Assembly: GCF_046546515.1 (NCBI RefSeq)
Contig: NZ_JBKHKJ010000016.1
Location: 53,937 to 117,936 of the forward strand
Direction: 5' to 3'
Length of the DNA: 64,000 nt
From: Parasediminibacterium sp046546515
GTDB taxonomy: Bacteria > Bacteroidota > Bacteroidia > Chitinophagales > Chitinophagaceae
In this document: in pieces, positions 29,344-38,489 of the stretch
Numbering within the stretch: the first letter of the stretch is position 1
Layout: each line of letters starts with the position of its first letter
Notes under the pieces: model-generated
What the model was told of the DNA's origin: nothing
Seen by the model: the letters and a program-made list of their open reading frames with translations, nothing else
Database searches by the model: none
Made by a program: the position numbers and the translations under genes

Positions 29344-29516
29344 CCCGGCTTTTGCAGTTGAAATCTATTACAAGCCCCAACTACTTCAAACACAAGCATT
29401 TGCTTGATTTTTTGGCCTTGCCATAGTTCACTATGTTTTCGACCAAAAATTCGGCTCAAATACTTGTCTTTATTGCATTTGAACCTTTCATAACGAAGTC
29501 AACTGCAAAATCCGGG
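29344..29516. mobile_element. 173-bp MITE, copy A
   Basis: The element runs from CCCGGCTTTTGCAGTTGA to TCAACTGCAAAATCCGGG, so its ends are inverted repeats of about 18 bp. It is flanked by 5-bp direct repeats ATTAA (29339-29343 and 29517-29521). Copy B at 60840-61012 is inverted, has exactly the same length and is nearly identical by eye. No ORF inside. It sits between the stop of the 29533 gene and its likely terminator. Confidence 0.88.
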
Positions 29517-29532
29517 ATTAATTAGCTCATCA

Positions 29533-32274
29533 CTACTTATCCATTCTTATTTCCACATCATACCCCGCTGGCAACATACCACTATTGGCCTTTACAAATA
29601 CGCCGCCTGACATATACTGCACCCCAAGCCCTCCTTTCCTTGGCATCGCGATAGTAATTGCTGCATCTGCCGAATAATACCAATGTCCTTCACTTTGCAC
29701 CAACCCTGCGGATATATCTTTACCCGATACTGACTGAATCTCATAACCCCCATACCCTATCAACTTACCTTTACCCAAATACAAAGCAACCACTCCTCCT
29801 TTCTGCTCCGAAATCACTCCAAACAACCCTTTAAACCCCATATCAAGTATAGTATGCAAACTATCATCTATTCCATACAAGACGGTTTCTTTCCTGCCCT
29901 GTAAATCCTTGTTCAATGGCTTGCTTTCTATTTGCAACGCATTGAAACCAGCACTAGCCGCAAGGCTTTTAATTGTATTGATAGATTTATCATTGCCGCT
30001 ATACGGCTCAAACACAGTTACAAACGGCGTTTTCCACGCATTGCTACCCGTTTGCCTTACTATAATGGCATGGGTACTATCCGGCACGGCATTTACCTTG
30101 TTGGGGGTTACGGAATAAATGTTACTGGTATAAGGGGCAATCAAATTATACAGTTCTCGGCTCTTTGCACCTAGCATCCACATATCCATGGAGATAGTTG
30201 GGTTGGTTTTGGTGATGGTCCATGTGGCTTTTAAATCATTATCCAACGGTGCTTTTGTTACATCCCTGAAATAAGAATAGGCTTTGTTGTACTTGTTGCC
30301 TAAATCAGTAGTAGGTGCAAAATCCAACTTACTGCCGTCCCCATTGCTGAACGAAAGGTTATTACCTAGGTTATGGTAGAGGTAGTCGTTATCATTCAAA
30401 TCTGACCTAAAAATATCTACATAAAAACCTGTGGTTGCCGAAGTCCGCACCATGGCTACCATCCTGCGTTTTTCGCCTGCCGATACATCGGCAAAGGAAA
30501 CATTCTCGGAAATGTGTTTGTTGCTGGTAAAGCTGCCGCTATCTACAGCAGGTTCCATGGCATTTATTTTTATTGCCCCAGCCGTATAACCCGGCAAAAT
30601 AGTATTACTACCTGTAGCCGACTGGTGGTAATTATAATCGTCTGACCAATAAGACTCATAACCAGCCGCATCTGGTGACAATGCCCAGCCCTTTCCATAC
30701 AACTGCATGGCCAAGCCATTTGGTGACAAATGCAAGTTCCTGTGGTACCCTCCATACAAGGTAAACATCAACCCATTAGTAGTATCGTTCCCATTTTTCA
30801 TGGTGATATGCCTATGGACTTCCGAGTAAGCCGCACGGGCATAAGGGACAATAGTTTTTGTTGCTTTTAATGTTGCCAAGTTGTAGCATAAGCCTTTCCA
30901 TGAATCCTTGCCCCGGTCGTATTGTTTGGCATCGATACCTTGCTGTATAACAGCCGATATCCTAGCTACACCGGCCGTATCGCCCACCCATTGAAAATAG
31001 GTAAGCAGTCGTTCAAAAGCCGTGTAGTTGCCGGGGCCGCCACGCATATCGCCAAACAATACCATATTGCCCCTAGCATCTAGCCAAGGGATAATGGCAA
31101 GGGTAGATTTCTGTATCATCGGGTTGCTGCCAATGGTGTTTACCCCGTTTTTATAAATAGGCAAGGCCATTTCCAGCACCGAGGCTATTGTACCCAGGCC
31201 ATACCCCGGTGCCTCACCCCATAGGCCCGTTACCGGGCTGTAGGCTCTTAAAATATCTGGCAGCGCATCGTGGTATTTGGTGGTGTTGTCCGTATAAAAC
31301 TTGAGGTAGTATTCCCTACCCTTGCCATCGGGGTAGAAGCTATTGGTTTCCAAAGCTAGGATGCCCGGCATCATTATATCCCACCCATTTACGTTCCAGT
31401 TGCCTTTGTTGCCCCCACGCACCATGCCAATTTCCACAAAGCGCTTGAATACTGTAGCGGCAATTGTTTCCAAAGGCTTGCCAATAGCCTTCATAGCCTC
31501 GCTAGGGTGGGCTTTCAGATAGCCGAACAGCAAATCGTATGTTGGCACTGCCTCAAAGCAAAGGTTGTCGTGTATTTGCTCATAATCGTAATAGCCCATG
31601 ATGCCACCCGGTGCATAGCCGCCTGGGCCACCACTGCGGTGGCTTGGGTCGAGCGGCGGTTCCATATAATAGGTACCTATAAGCCATGTGTTAAAAATAT
31701 CAGTGGCAAAGCGGGCGTACTTCTCATCCCCTGTTACCCAATATACAAAAGCGGCACGCTGGGCGAGGTTTAGTATTTCGGCATTGTTGCCCCTTATGAG
31801 GTGACCGCTCTTTTTGTAGGATACCAGCACAGGCTTGTAAGAAGGTGATTTTTTACTCACTCCGAGCATATCGCCCGATTCGTTGAAAGGAATACGGTCT
31901 TCCAGCGGCACATTGTTGTATTCGTTCCAGGTACGCATACCCGGAAGGCGCACTGTAGGTACGGGGGCATTGCCCTCGCCATAGTCCCATGTTTCGTTGT
32001 TTATATAGCATTGGGTATAGTGTTGCCCCGGCTTCCAATACATGGCAAGGCGAGAAATAATCCATTGAGGGTCTTTCTCGTGGATGGATACGTATTTGTC
32101 CACCGACTTTTTTATGCCTTCCAAAGATTCTTTAGCCCATGGGTAGTTCTGTATTTTTTGGAGAATGGCGGGCTTGTCTGCATCTTGTACATATACCTGT
32201 GGGTGCTGCGCTACGCAAACACTACAGAAAAAAAATGCCAGTAAAGCCAAAACGGTTTTCTTATAGTCCATCAT
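29533..32274 (-). CDS. Secreted heparinase II/III-type polysaccharide lyase
   Basis: 913 residues from ATG 32274 (MMDYKKTVLALLAFFFCSVCVAQ, signal peptide). The upstream start at 32295 is rejected because it lies before the signal. Residues about 30-480 form an alpha/alpha-toroid (NLAQRAAFVYWVTGDEKYARFA, NWNVNGWDIMMPGILALETN). From about 500 the heparinase II/III-like beta-sandwich follows, with GGYHRNLHLSPNGLAMQLYGKGWALSPDAAGYESYW and DYNYHQSATGSNTI, matching the conserved H..D.G.Y...HNT-like pattern. Members cleave heparin, chondroitin, alginate oligomers or exopolysaccharides by beta-elimination. There is no T9SS tail, so a periplasmic site is likely. An operator-like site lies 45-61 bp upstream of the start. 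Confidence 0.87.
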   Translation of the reverse strand: MMDYKKTVLALLAFFFCSVCVAQHPQVYVQDADKPAILQKIQNYPWAKESLEGIKKSVDKYVSIHEKDPQWIISRLAMYWKPGQHYTQCYINNETWDYGEGNAPVPTVRLPGMRTWNEYNNVPLEDRIPFNESGDMLGVSKKSPSYKPVLVSYKKSGHLIRGNNAEILNLAQRAAFVYWVTGDEKYARFATDIFNTWLIGTYYMEPPLDPSHRSGGPGGYAPGGIMGYYDYEQIHDNLCFEAVPTYDLLFGYLKAHPSEAMKAIGKPLETIAATVFKRFVEIGMVRGGNKGNWNVNGWDIMMPGILALETNSFYPDGKGREYYLKFYTDNTTKYHDALPDILRAYSPVTGLWGEAPGYGLGTIASVLEMALPIYKNGVNTIGSNPMIQKSTLAIIPWLDARGNMVLFGDMRGGPGNYTAFERLLTYFQWVGDTAGVARISAVIQQGIDAKQYDRGKDSWKGLCYNLATLKATKTIVPYARAAYSEVHRHITMKNGNDTTNGLMFTLYGGYHRNLHLSPNGLAMQLYGKGWALSPDAAGYESYWSDDYNYHQSATGSNTILPGYTAGAIKINAMEPAVDSGSFTSNKHISENVSFADVSAGEKRRMVAMVRTSATTGFYVDIFRSDLNDNDYLYHNLGNNLSFSNGDGSKLDFAPTTDLGNKYNKAYSYFRDVTKAPLDNDLKATWTITKTNPTISMDMWMLGAKSRELYNLIAPYTSNIYSVTPNKVNAVPDSTHAIIVRQTGSNAWKTPFVTVFEPYSGNDKSINTIKSLAASAGFNALQIESKPLNKDLQGRKETVLYGIDDSLHTILDMGFKGLFGVISEQKGGVVALYLGKGKLIGYGGYEIQSVSGKDISAGLVQSEGHWYYSADAAITIAMPRKGGLGVQYMSGGVFVKANSGMLPAGYDVEIRMDK

Positions 32275-32318
32275 AAAAGCAAGCTTATTTTGCAAAATAA
32301 AGAGATAGACTGGATAAT

Positions 32319-32335
32319 TGCATAAACGTTTAATC
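32319..32335. promoter_or_regulatory. LacI-type operator-like site 3
   Basis: TGCATAAACGTTTAATC, with the perfect core TAAACGTTTA, lies 45 bp upstream of the heparinase-type gene start. It matches the site at 8164-8180 in 15 of the first 15 bases and differs in the 16th. Confidence 0.6.
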
Positions 32336-32442
32336 AGAAATTCGTCTGAACCTTTGATTTACGTTGATTATTTTGCTTTATTGATTTTATTGAAGTAAAG
32401 GGATAAAGAAATCCACAAGTTTCAATATTCCTCGAGTAATCT

Positions 32443-33336
32443 CTATGGGTTTACCTTTTGCAGGAAGGCAAGCACTTTAGGGAAAGCATCCTCAAAAGTG
32501 GCAGGAGATGAAAGGGTATGCCCTATGCCTGGGTAGGTATAGAATTCGTGCTGTACGTTGCTTTGGGATAGTTTGGCATCTAATGTATTGGACTGCGTAA
32601 TGGGTACTATGGTATCGGCAGTTCCATGCAGAATAATAGTTGGGGGCGAAGATGCTCCTACATAGTTTACAGGGGAGGAACTATTGTATAAGGTAGGATT
32701 GGAGGTGGGTGTTCCATTCATTAAAAAAGACAAGCCTAAAGCAATATTAGACTTATTGGCAGCATAATACTTATAGAGACCAACCATATCGGAAACCCCT
32801 GCAAGGTCTATGGCAGCATGTGTAAGGGATGGGTATTTATAGGCCTGTAAAAGAGCGAGTAACCCTCCTGCACTTTCGCCTAGGAGTACCAATTTACTAG
32901 TATCGTATTGGTAATTTGTATTGTGGCTTAGAATATATTCGAATGCCTGTTTTACATCTGCTTCCTGTGTAGGGAAAAGATTGATACCGCCAAAAGTAGC
33001 GAGACGATAATTGATATTTATAAAAGCGTAATTGCTTAGGTGGCTGGTGAAGGAATCTACTAAGAACCGTACATCTGATTTGTCACCGGATGTCCATGAA
33101 CCACCATGTACTAAGACCATTATTTTGGTTGTATTCAAACTTCTGCCTGCGGGGAGGAAAATATCCATTTGTTGTAGGCTGTCTGTGCCATAACCTACTG
33201 CGAGTAAAGTTGTTTTAGCATTGGGATTGAGTGTTGTGCCGGTATCAGTTGATTTTTTGCAGGATTGCAAAAACAAAACAGCAAAAAACAAGATGATACA
33301 AAATGATGTATTCGTTGGTTTGTGATTTTTATTCAT
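32443..33336 (-). CDS. Lipoprotein alpha/beta-hydrolase, carboxylesterase/acetylxylan- or feruloyl-esterase-like
   Basis: 297 residues with a lipoprotein signal (lipid-anchor Cys 26 in LFLQSCKKS). The fold is shown by an oxyanion motif HGGSW (77-81), the nucleophile elbow GESAG with Ser155, an Asp at 241 (HGTADTIVP) and a His at 273 (GIGHTL). This is the BD-FAE/carboxylesterase type of hydrolase, which removes acyl or feruloyl groups from polysaccharides. Its place at the edge of the degradation region suggests a de-esterifying accessory enzyme, perhaps at the cell surface. The gene has its own upstream region (33337-33535) with nothing else recognisable. Substrate is inferred only. Confidence 0.85.
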   Translation of the reverse strand: MNKNHKPTNTSFCIILFFAVLFLQSCKKSTDTGTTLNPNAKTTLLAVGYGTDSLQQMDIFLPAGRSLNTTKIMVLVHGGSWTSGDKSDVRFLVDSFTSHLSNYAFININYRLATFGGINLFPTQEADVKQAFEYILSHNTNYQYDTSKLVLLGESAGGLLALLQAYKYPSLTHAAIDLAGVSDMVGLYKYYAANKSNIALGLSFLMNGTPTSNPTLYNSSSPVNYVGASSPPTIILHGTADTIVPITQSNTLDAKLSQSNVQHEFYTYPGIGHTLSSPATFEDAFPKVLAFLQKVNP

Positions 33337-33535
33337 TAAAGGATTTTTTCAGTAGAAGTGCGCAATCTGTTCAGTATAACAATTATGGCGAAATGCCAAT
33401 TCATATACCGTAACTAGTTCTTACATTGTAAAGGTACAAATTTTACTAAACCCTACCTTAAATTTGAATAATTAATGAGCAGAAATAACCTATTACTTAA
33501 TTTTAATGTACGTTATGAAATACGACATTGTATTA

Positions 33536-34039
33536 CTAAGATTTTCTCTTGGGCATAACTAAACTATCAGCCGGATAGGCCGATTTAATGCTATCCCTTA
33601 CTGTATTGCACCAAGTAAAAAATACTTGTTTTTCGTTATCGGTTATTATGGCGTCTTTATGTATAAGGGTATAGCTGCCTAAGGGCATATCCCCACCTTT
33701 TACTTCATCTATACATTCGTCTAATGTTTTGTATTGCCGAGCTATACGATAAGTGGTAAATTCATCAAAATTCAAATGTCGCTTACCCTCCTTAATATGG
33801 TTGTGCAGCCACCACGCTACTGGTTGTATATTGTTATACCAAGGATAACGGGTAGTATTGCTATGACAATCGTAACAGGTTTTTACCAAGATTTGCTGTA
33901 CATCTTCCGGAACAGGATATGCTTTACTAATATGATACCCTGATGGAGCCGCTGCTATATTTTTAGCCGGATGAAAAAATTGTATCACAATAATTGCTAC
34001 CAACAAAACCCAGCTTATACATTTGAATATCTTTTTCAT
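33536..34039 (-). CDS. Haem-binding domain protein (single c-type haem)
   Basis: 167 residues, with one N-terminal membrane segment (WVLLVAIIVIQFF) that may act as anchor. The motif CYDCH (C55, C58, H59) is a c-type haem attachment site, followed by NTTRYPWYNNIQPVAWWLHNHI, the signature of the Haem_bd family common in Bacteroidota. A role in periplasmic electron transfer or sensing is assumed for the family but not proven. The gene stands alone on the minus strand, divergent from the phosphoketolase gene. The 277-bp gap between them holds no recognised feature. Confidence 0.88.
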   Translation of the reverse strand: MKKIFKCISWVLLVAIIVIQFFHPAKNIAAAPSGYHISKAYPVPEDVQQILVKTCYDCHSNTTRYPWYNNIQPVAWWLHNHIKEGKRHLNFDEFTTYRIARQYKTLDECIDEVKGGDMPLGSYTLIHKDAIITDNEKQVFFTWCNTVRDSIKSAYPADSLVMPKRKS

Positions 34040-34316
34040 AGTACTAAGTTAAAGATGAAAGAACATATCTAAGTTATTATTCCATGATTGGCGAAAAAGA
34101 GTAAAGGCATCGCCATATAGTTTTACTCCAATTTTGCTGTTGATACCTTATGACCACTGCACACATTTAATAAAAGACCTCAAATGTGTGAATCATGCAA
34201 TTCTTTCCATTAATCTTGTAACATCCCACACACTGCTTGCATAGACCTTTACCTTATATATTGGCAAGGTATAGTCCTTGTTAAAATGAATTTCCCCATC
34301 AAATTCAAACATTACC

Positions 34317-36707
34317 ATGGAAGCAGCAACCACAAATACCGAAACTGAAATTTTATCCCCAGAATTGCTCCGGCAAATGGATGCGTACTGGCGGGCGGCC
34401 AACTACTTGTCAGTAGGGCAGATATACCTATACGCCAACCCCTTGCTGAAAGAACCCCTGAAATTAGAGCATGTAAAACCACTGGTGGTGGGGCATTGGG
34501 GTACAACGCCTGGGCAAAATTTTATCTATGTGCATTTGAACAGGGTTATCAAGAAATTCGATTTGGATATGTTCTACATCTCTGGCCCGGGTCATGGCGG
34601 CCCGGCACTGGTGAGCAATGTATATCTAGAAGGCACATGGAGCGAGGTGTACCCCAATATTACGCAGGACGAAGCGGGCTTGCGAAAGCTGTTCAAGCAG
34701 TTTTCTTTCCCTGGGGGTATTTCTAGCCATGTGGCACCGACCACGCCCGGTTCCATACACGAAGGGGGCGAGCTAGGCTATTCACTCAGCCATGCTTTTG
34801 GCGCAGCGTTCGACAATCCCGGCCTTATCGTGGCTTGCATAATAGGCGATGGAGAGGCGGAAACTGGGCCATTGGCCACGGCATGGCATGGCAATAAATT
34901 CCTAAACCCTATAAGCGATGGGGCGGTGCTGCCCATACTGCATTTGAATGGCTACAAAATAAGCAACCCCACATTGCTTGCGCGCATAAGCCATGAGGAG
35001 CTGGAACAGTTTTACAGGGGCTGCGGCTGGTCGCCCTATTTTGTAGAAGGTGATGACCCTGCAACCATGCACCAACTAATGGCTGCTGCGATGGAAAAAG
35101 CCATTGAGGAAATATTGCAAATACAAGTGAGGGCAAGAAGCAATAACGATAGCCAAAGGCCAATATGGCCAATGATTATATTACGGTCGCCTAAAGGATG
35201 GACTGGCCCAAAAATAGTAGATGGCTTGCCGAATGAAGGCACTTTCCGTTCGCACCAAGTACCTTTGCTGGTAGATGCCGAGCATCCAAACCATGTGGCA
35301 GAATTAGAAAGCTGGATGAAAAGCTATAAACCTGAGGAATTATTTGACGAAAATGGGCGGCTATTAGCGGAGCTGGCCGAGTTGGCACCCAAGGGAAACA
35401 GGCGGATGGGGGCTAACCCACACGCCAATGGCGGCATGTTGCTGCAAGACCTGCACATGCCAGACTTCCGTGCACATGCGGTTGCCGTCACTTCCCCCGG
35501 AGGAGTGATGGGGCAAGACACGACGATATTGGGCAAATTTTTAAGGGATGTGGCCAAGCTAAACCAGCCCCACCATAATTTCAGGTTGTTTGGGCCCGAT
35601 GAAACGCTTTCCAATATGCTGGGTGCAGTTTTTGAAGTTACCAACCGCCAATGGGAAGCAACGGAAGAAATTAACGATGAGTTTTTAGCCCCGGAGGGGC
35701 AAGTGGTAGATTCTATGCTGAGCGAACACCAATGCCAAGGCTGGCTAGAAGGCTACCTACTTACAGGCAGGCATGGCCTATTTAATAGCTACGAGGCATT
35801 CATCCGCATAGTAGATTCTATGTTTAGCCAACACGCCAAGTGGCTAAAGGTTACATCAGAGCTGCCTTGGCGGCGGAAAATTGCATCGCTCAATTACCTC
35901 CTTGCATCGCACGTTTGGCAGCAAGACCATAATGGGTTCACGCACCAAGACCCCGGCTTTTTGGATCATGTAGTAAACAAAAAAGCCGATGTGGTAAGGG
36001 TGTACCTGCCGCCAGATGCTAACTGCCTGTTGTCTATTATGGATCATTGCCTGCGCAGCAGGCATTATGTAAACGTAGTTGTGGCGGGCAAGCACCCGCT
36101 GCCCCAATGGCTTACCATAGAAGCCGCCATTATCCATTGCACAGAAGGCATTGGTATATGGCAATGGGCCAGCAACGACCAAGACGCTGAACCCGATGTA
36201 GTGATGGCTTGCTGTGGCGATACACCTACTTTGGAGCTATTGGCAGCAGTTTCTATATTGAGGCAGCACATGCCCGACCTTAAAATAAGGGTAGTGAATG
36301 TGGTGGACCTTATGAAACTGCAACCCCATACAGAACATCCCCATGGGCTAAACGAAAAGGACTACGATTCTATTTTTACCAAAGACAAGCATATTATTTT
36401 TAACTTCCATGGTTATCCTTGGTTGATACACCGCTTGGTTTATAGCCGTGCCAACCGCAACCTGCATGTAAGGGGTTATAAGGAGGAAGGCACTATTACA
36501 ACCCCTTTTGACCTTAGGGTACAGAACGATATTGACCGTTTTCACCTAGTGATAGATGTGGTGGACCGCTTGCCGCAACTGGGCAGCAAGGGGGCATACC
36601 TAAAACAACAAATGCAGGACAAACTGATAGCCCACAAGCTATATGTGCATGAACATGGCAGGGACATGCCAGAAATATTAAACTGGAAATGGGCACCACA
36701 TGGATAA
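34317..36707 (+). CDS. xfp: Xylulose-5-phosphate/fructose-6-phosphate phosphoketolase
   Basis: 796 residues, the normal length. The N-terminal thiamine-diphosphate-binding domain has VVGHWGTTPGQNFIYVHLNR, YISGPGHGGPALVSNVYLEG and IGDGEAETGPLATAWHGNKF. The family signatures SSHVAPTTPGSIHEGGELGYSLSHAFGA and the C-terminal domain are present. The enzyme splits xylulose-5-phosphate (or fructose-6-phosphate) with phosphate into acetyl phosphate plus glyceraldehyde-3-phosphate (or erythrose-4-phosphate). The stop codon overlaps the start of the aldolase gene by 8 bases, so translation is coupled. The pair would let pentoses from glycan breakdown enter acetyl phosphate directly. Confidence 0.97.
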   Translation: MEAATTNTETEILSPELLRQMDAYWRAANYLSVGQIYLYANPLLKEPLKLEHVKPLVVGHWGTTPGQNFIYVHLNRVIKKFDLDMFYISGPGHGGPALVSNVYLEGTWSEVYPNITQDEAGLRKLFKQFSFPGGISSHVAPTTPGSIHEGGELGYSLSHAFGAAFDNPGLIVACIIGDGEAETGPLATAWHGNKFLNPISDGAVLPILHLNGYKISNPTLLARISHEELEQFYRGCGWSPYFVEGDDPATMHQLMAAAMEKAIEEILQIQVRARSNNDSQRPIWPMIILRSPKGWTGPKIVDGLPNEGTFRSHQVPLLVDAEHPNHVAELESWMKSYKPEELFDENGRLLAELAELAPKGNRRMGANPHANGGMLLQDLHMPDFRAHAVAVTSPGGVMGQDTTILGKFLRDVAKLNQPHHNFRLFGPDETLSNMLGAVFEVTNRQWEATEEINDEFLAPEGQVVDSMLSEHQCQGWLEGYLLTGRHGLFNSYEAFIRIVDSMFSQHAKWLKVTSELPWRRKIASLNYLLASHVWQQDHNGFTHQDPGFLDHVVNKKADVVRVYLPPDANCLLSIMDHCLRSRHYVNVVVAGKHPLPQWLTIEAAIIHCTEGIGIWQWASNDQDAEPDVVMACCGDTPTLELLAAVSILRQHMPDLKIRVVNVVDLMKLQPHTEHPHGLNEKDYDSIFTKDKHIIFNFHGYPWLIHRLVYSRANRNLHVRGYKEEGTITTPFDLRVQNDIDRFHLVIDVVDRLPQLGSKGAYLKQQMQDKLIAHKLYVHEHGRDMPEILNWKWAPHG

Positions 36708-37713
36708 GCAACTATTGATAAACACCGCAAACACATTGATGGCTGGCACTAAAGGCTTGCTGGCAATGGACGAAAGCAACGGCACCTGCAACAAAAGGTT
36801 TGCCCAGTTAGGCATACCACAAACCCCCGAAGCACGGCGCGACTGGCGGGAATTGATTGTAAGTACCCCTAACCTTGGCGACTGCATCAGTGGTGCTATT
36901 TTGTACGATGAAACCATACGCCAACAACAAAAAGACGGCACGCCTATTATCAAAGCAATTATTAATGCAGGCATAATACCTGGCATTAAGGTAGATACAG
37001 GCGCAAAACCAATGGCAGGCCACCCCGGTGAAAAAATAACCGAAGGGCTGGACGGTTTATGTAAACGATTAGCTGAGTATGCCCAAATGGGTGCGCGATT
37101 TGCCAAGTGGCGTGGGGTTATTACCATTGGGCAAGGCATCCCAAGCGGTGCGTGCATAGAGGCTAATACGCACGCCCTAGCCCGCTATGCCGCCCTTTGC
37201 CAAGAAGCAGGGATAGTGCCGATAGTAGAACCAGAAGTATTAATGGAAGGTAGCCATAATTTACAGCAATGTTTTGAAACTACAGAAGAAGTGCTGTACA
37301 ATATTTTTAACCAACTTTACAAGCAAGGCATTTTGCTTGAAGGGATGATTCTAAAGCCAAATATGATAATGCCGGGGTTAGAATGCCCTACACAGGTTAG
37401 TACACAAGAGGTAGCAACTACTACTGTTCGATGCCTGTTGCAGTCCGTTCCCGCAGCGGTTGCTGGCATTGCATTTTTATCGGGTGGGCAAACTGGTGAA
37501 ATGGCATCTGCACACCTGAATGCCATGCACCAAAAAGACATGCCGCAACTGCCTTGGCCATTAACGTTTTCCTTTGCCCGTGCCATACAGCAACCCGCTA
37601 TGACAATATGGAATGGGCAAGAGATCAATGTAAAACCTGCACAAGAAGCATTGCTTCAACGTGCAAAATGCGACCAATCAGCAAGGATGGGAGTGTATAA
37701 TGAGGATATGTAA
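36700..37713 (+). CDS. Class I fructose-bisphosphate aldolase
   Basis: 337 residues with the class I pattern GLLAMDESNGTCNKRFAQLGIP near the N-terminus, KWRGVITIG, and ILLEGMILKPNMI holding the likely Schiff-base Lys. The N-terminal half resembles animal-type class I aldolases more than the short bacterial DhnA type. It reversibly splits fructose-1,6-bisphosphate into two triose phosphates. Its ATG lies in the last codons of the phosphoketolase gene, so the two are one operon. Together they could recycle triose and erythrose phosphates through a bypass of upper glycolysis; that is inference. Confidence 0.95.
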   Translation: MDKQLLINTANTLMAGTKGLLAMDESNGTCNKRFAQLGIPQTPEARRDWRELIVSTPNLGDCISGAILYDETIRQQQKDGTPIIKAIINAGIIPGIKVDTGAKPMAGHPGEKITEGLDGLCKRLAEYAQMGARFAKWRGVITIGQGIPSGACIEANTHALARYAALCQEAGIVPIVEPEVLMEGSHNLQQCFETTEEVLYNIFNQLYKQGILLEGMILKPNMIMPGLECPTQVSTQEVATTTVRCLLQSVPAAVAGIAFLSGGQTGEMASAHLNAMHQKDMPQLPWPLTFSFARAIQQPAMTIWNGQEINVKPAQEALLQRAKCDQSARMGVYNEDM

Positions 37714-37780
37714 GTAGTGGACTAAAAGTAATATACACCAATGATTAAATGATTTGATTAATTTTAATGATGGAAGCCCT

Positions 37781-37811
37781 TGATTTTAAAGTGTTTTATT
37801 AAAATCATTTT
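37781..37811. terminator. Weak bidirectional hairpin between convergent genes
   Basis: TGATTTTAA (37781-37789) and TTAAAATCA (37799-37807), then TTTT. It lies between the aldolase and the convergent YceI gene. The AT-only stem makes it uncertain. Confidence 0.35.
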
Positions 37812-37879
37812 CGCAAACCATTTTCTGATGAGTATAAATTCGTGCCTTTGTGAAAAAATAACCCCTTTTTAAGAAAGGC

Positions 37880-38419
37880 CTATTTCTTTTTGCCAAAAAT
37901 CACTAAATCGACCACTAAATTATCAGAAAGTACCATGCTGCTGCCGCCCACATTAAAATCACGGCGGTTTAGCTTAAAGCTGCCTTTTAGCACAATGCCG
38001 CCTTCCTGCTGGGTAACGGTAAAAGGGAAATTGATTTCTTTTGAAACACCTTTAATGGTTATAATTCCAGTTACAGCCAGCTCGCCAGAGGCCGATTTTG
38101 TTATTTTATACGATATAAAGTGCAGGGTGCTGTACTTGGCAGCATCAAAATATTCGTCCTTTTTTAAATGCGTATCCCTTTTGCCGTTGCCTGTGTTCAC
38201 GCTATTGGCATCTACACTTACATTAAAGGTAGATACAGTGGGATTGTCTGGAACATAATTAATACTCCCCCTTAGCCCTGTAAAGCTGCCATCCACATTA
38301 AAACCAAGGTTTTTAATGACAAATTTTACAGATGAACCATTGTCGGCGGGCGTATAGGATTGCGCAATGGCAAAAGAGGCAATAAGCAAAGAAGCAAATA
38401 GGGTAATCGTTTTCAGCAT
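37880..38419 (-). CDS. YceI-family protein
   Basis: 179 residues with a signal peptide (MLKTITLFASLLIASFAIAQ). The body has the lipocalin-like YceI pattern: SSVKFVIKNLGFNVDGSFTGLRGSINY, KRDTHLKKDEYFDAAKYSTLHF and GVSKEINFPF. Family members bind isoprenoid or other lipids in the periplasm; no specific ligand can be named here. It is probably monocistronic or cotranscribed with the barrel gene 70 bp upstream. Confidence 0.92.
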   Translation of the reverse strand: MLKTITLFASLLIASFAIAQSYTPADNGSSVKFVIKNLGFNVDGSFTGLRGSINYVPDNPTVSTFNVSVDANSVNTGNGKRDTHLKKDEYFDAAKYSTLHFISYKITKSASGELAVTGIITIKGVSKEINFPFTVTQQEGGIVLKGSFKLNRRDFNVGGSSMVLSDNLVVDLVIFGKKK

Positions 38420-38489
38420 GGATTATTTATTTGAATAATTAGTGTTAACTGTTGTTATATATGACAATCGTTTGTATGTAGTTGTTGCA

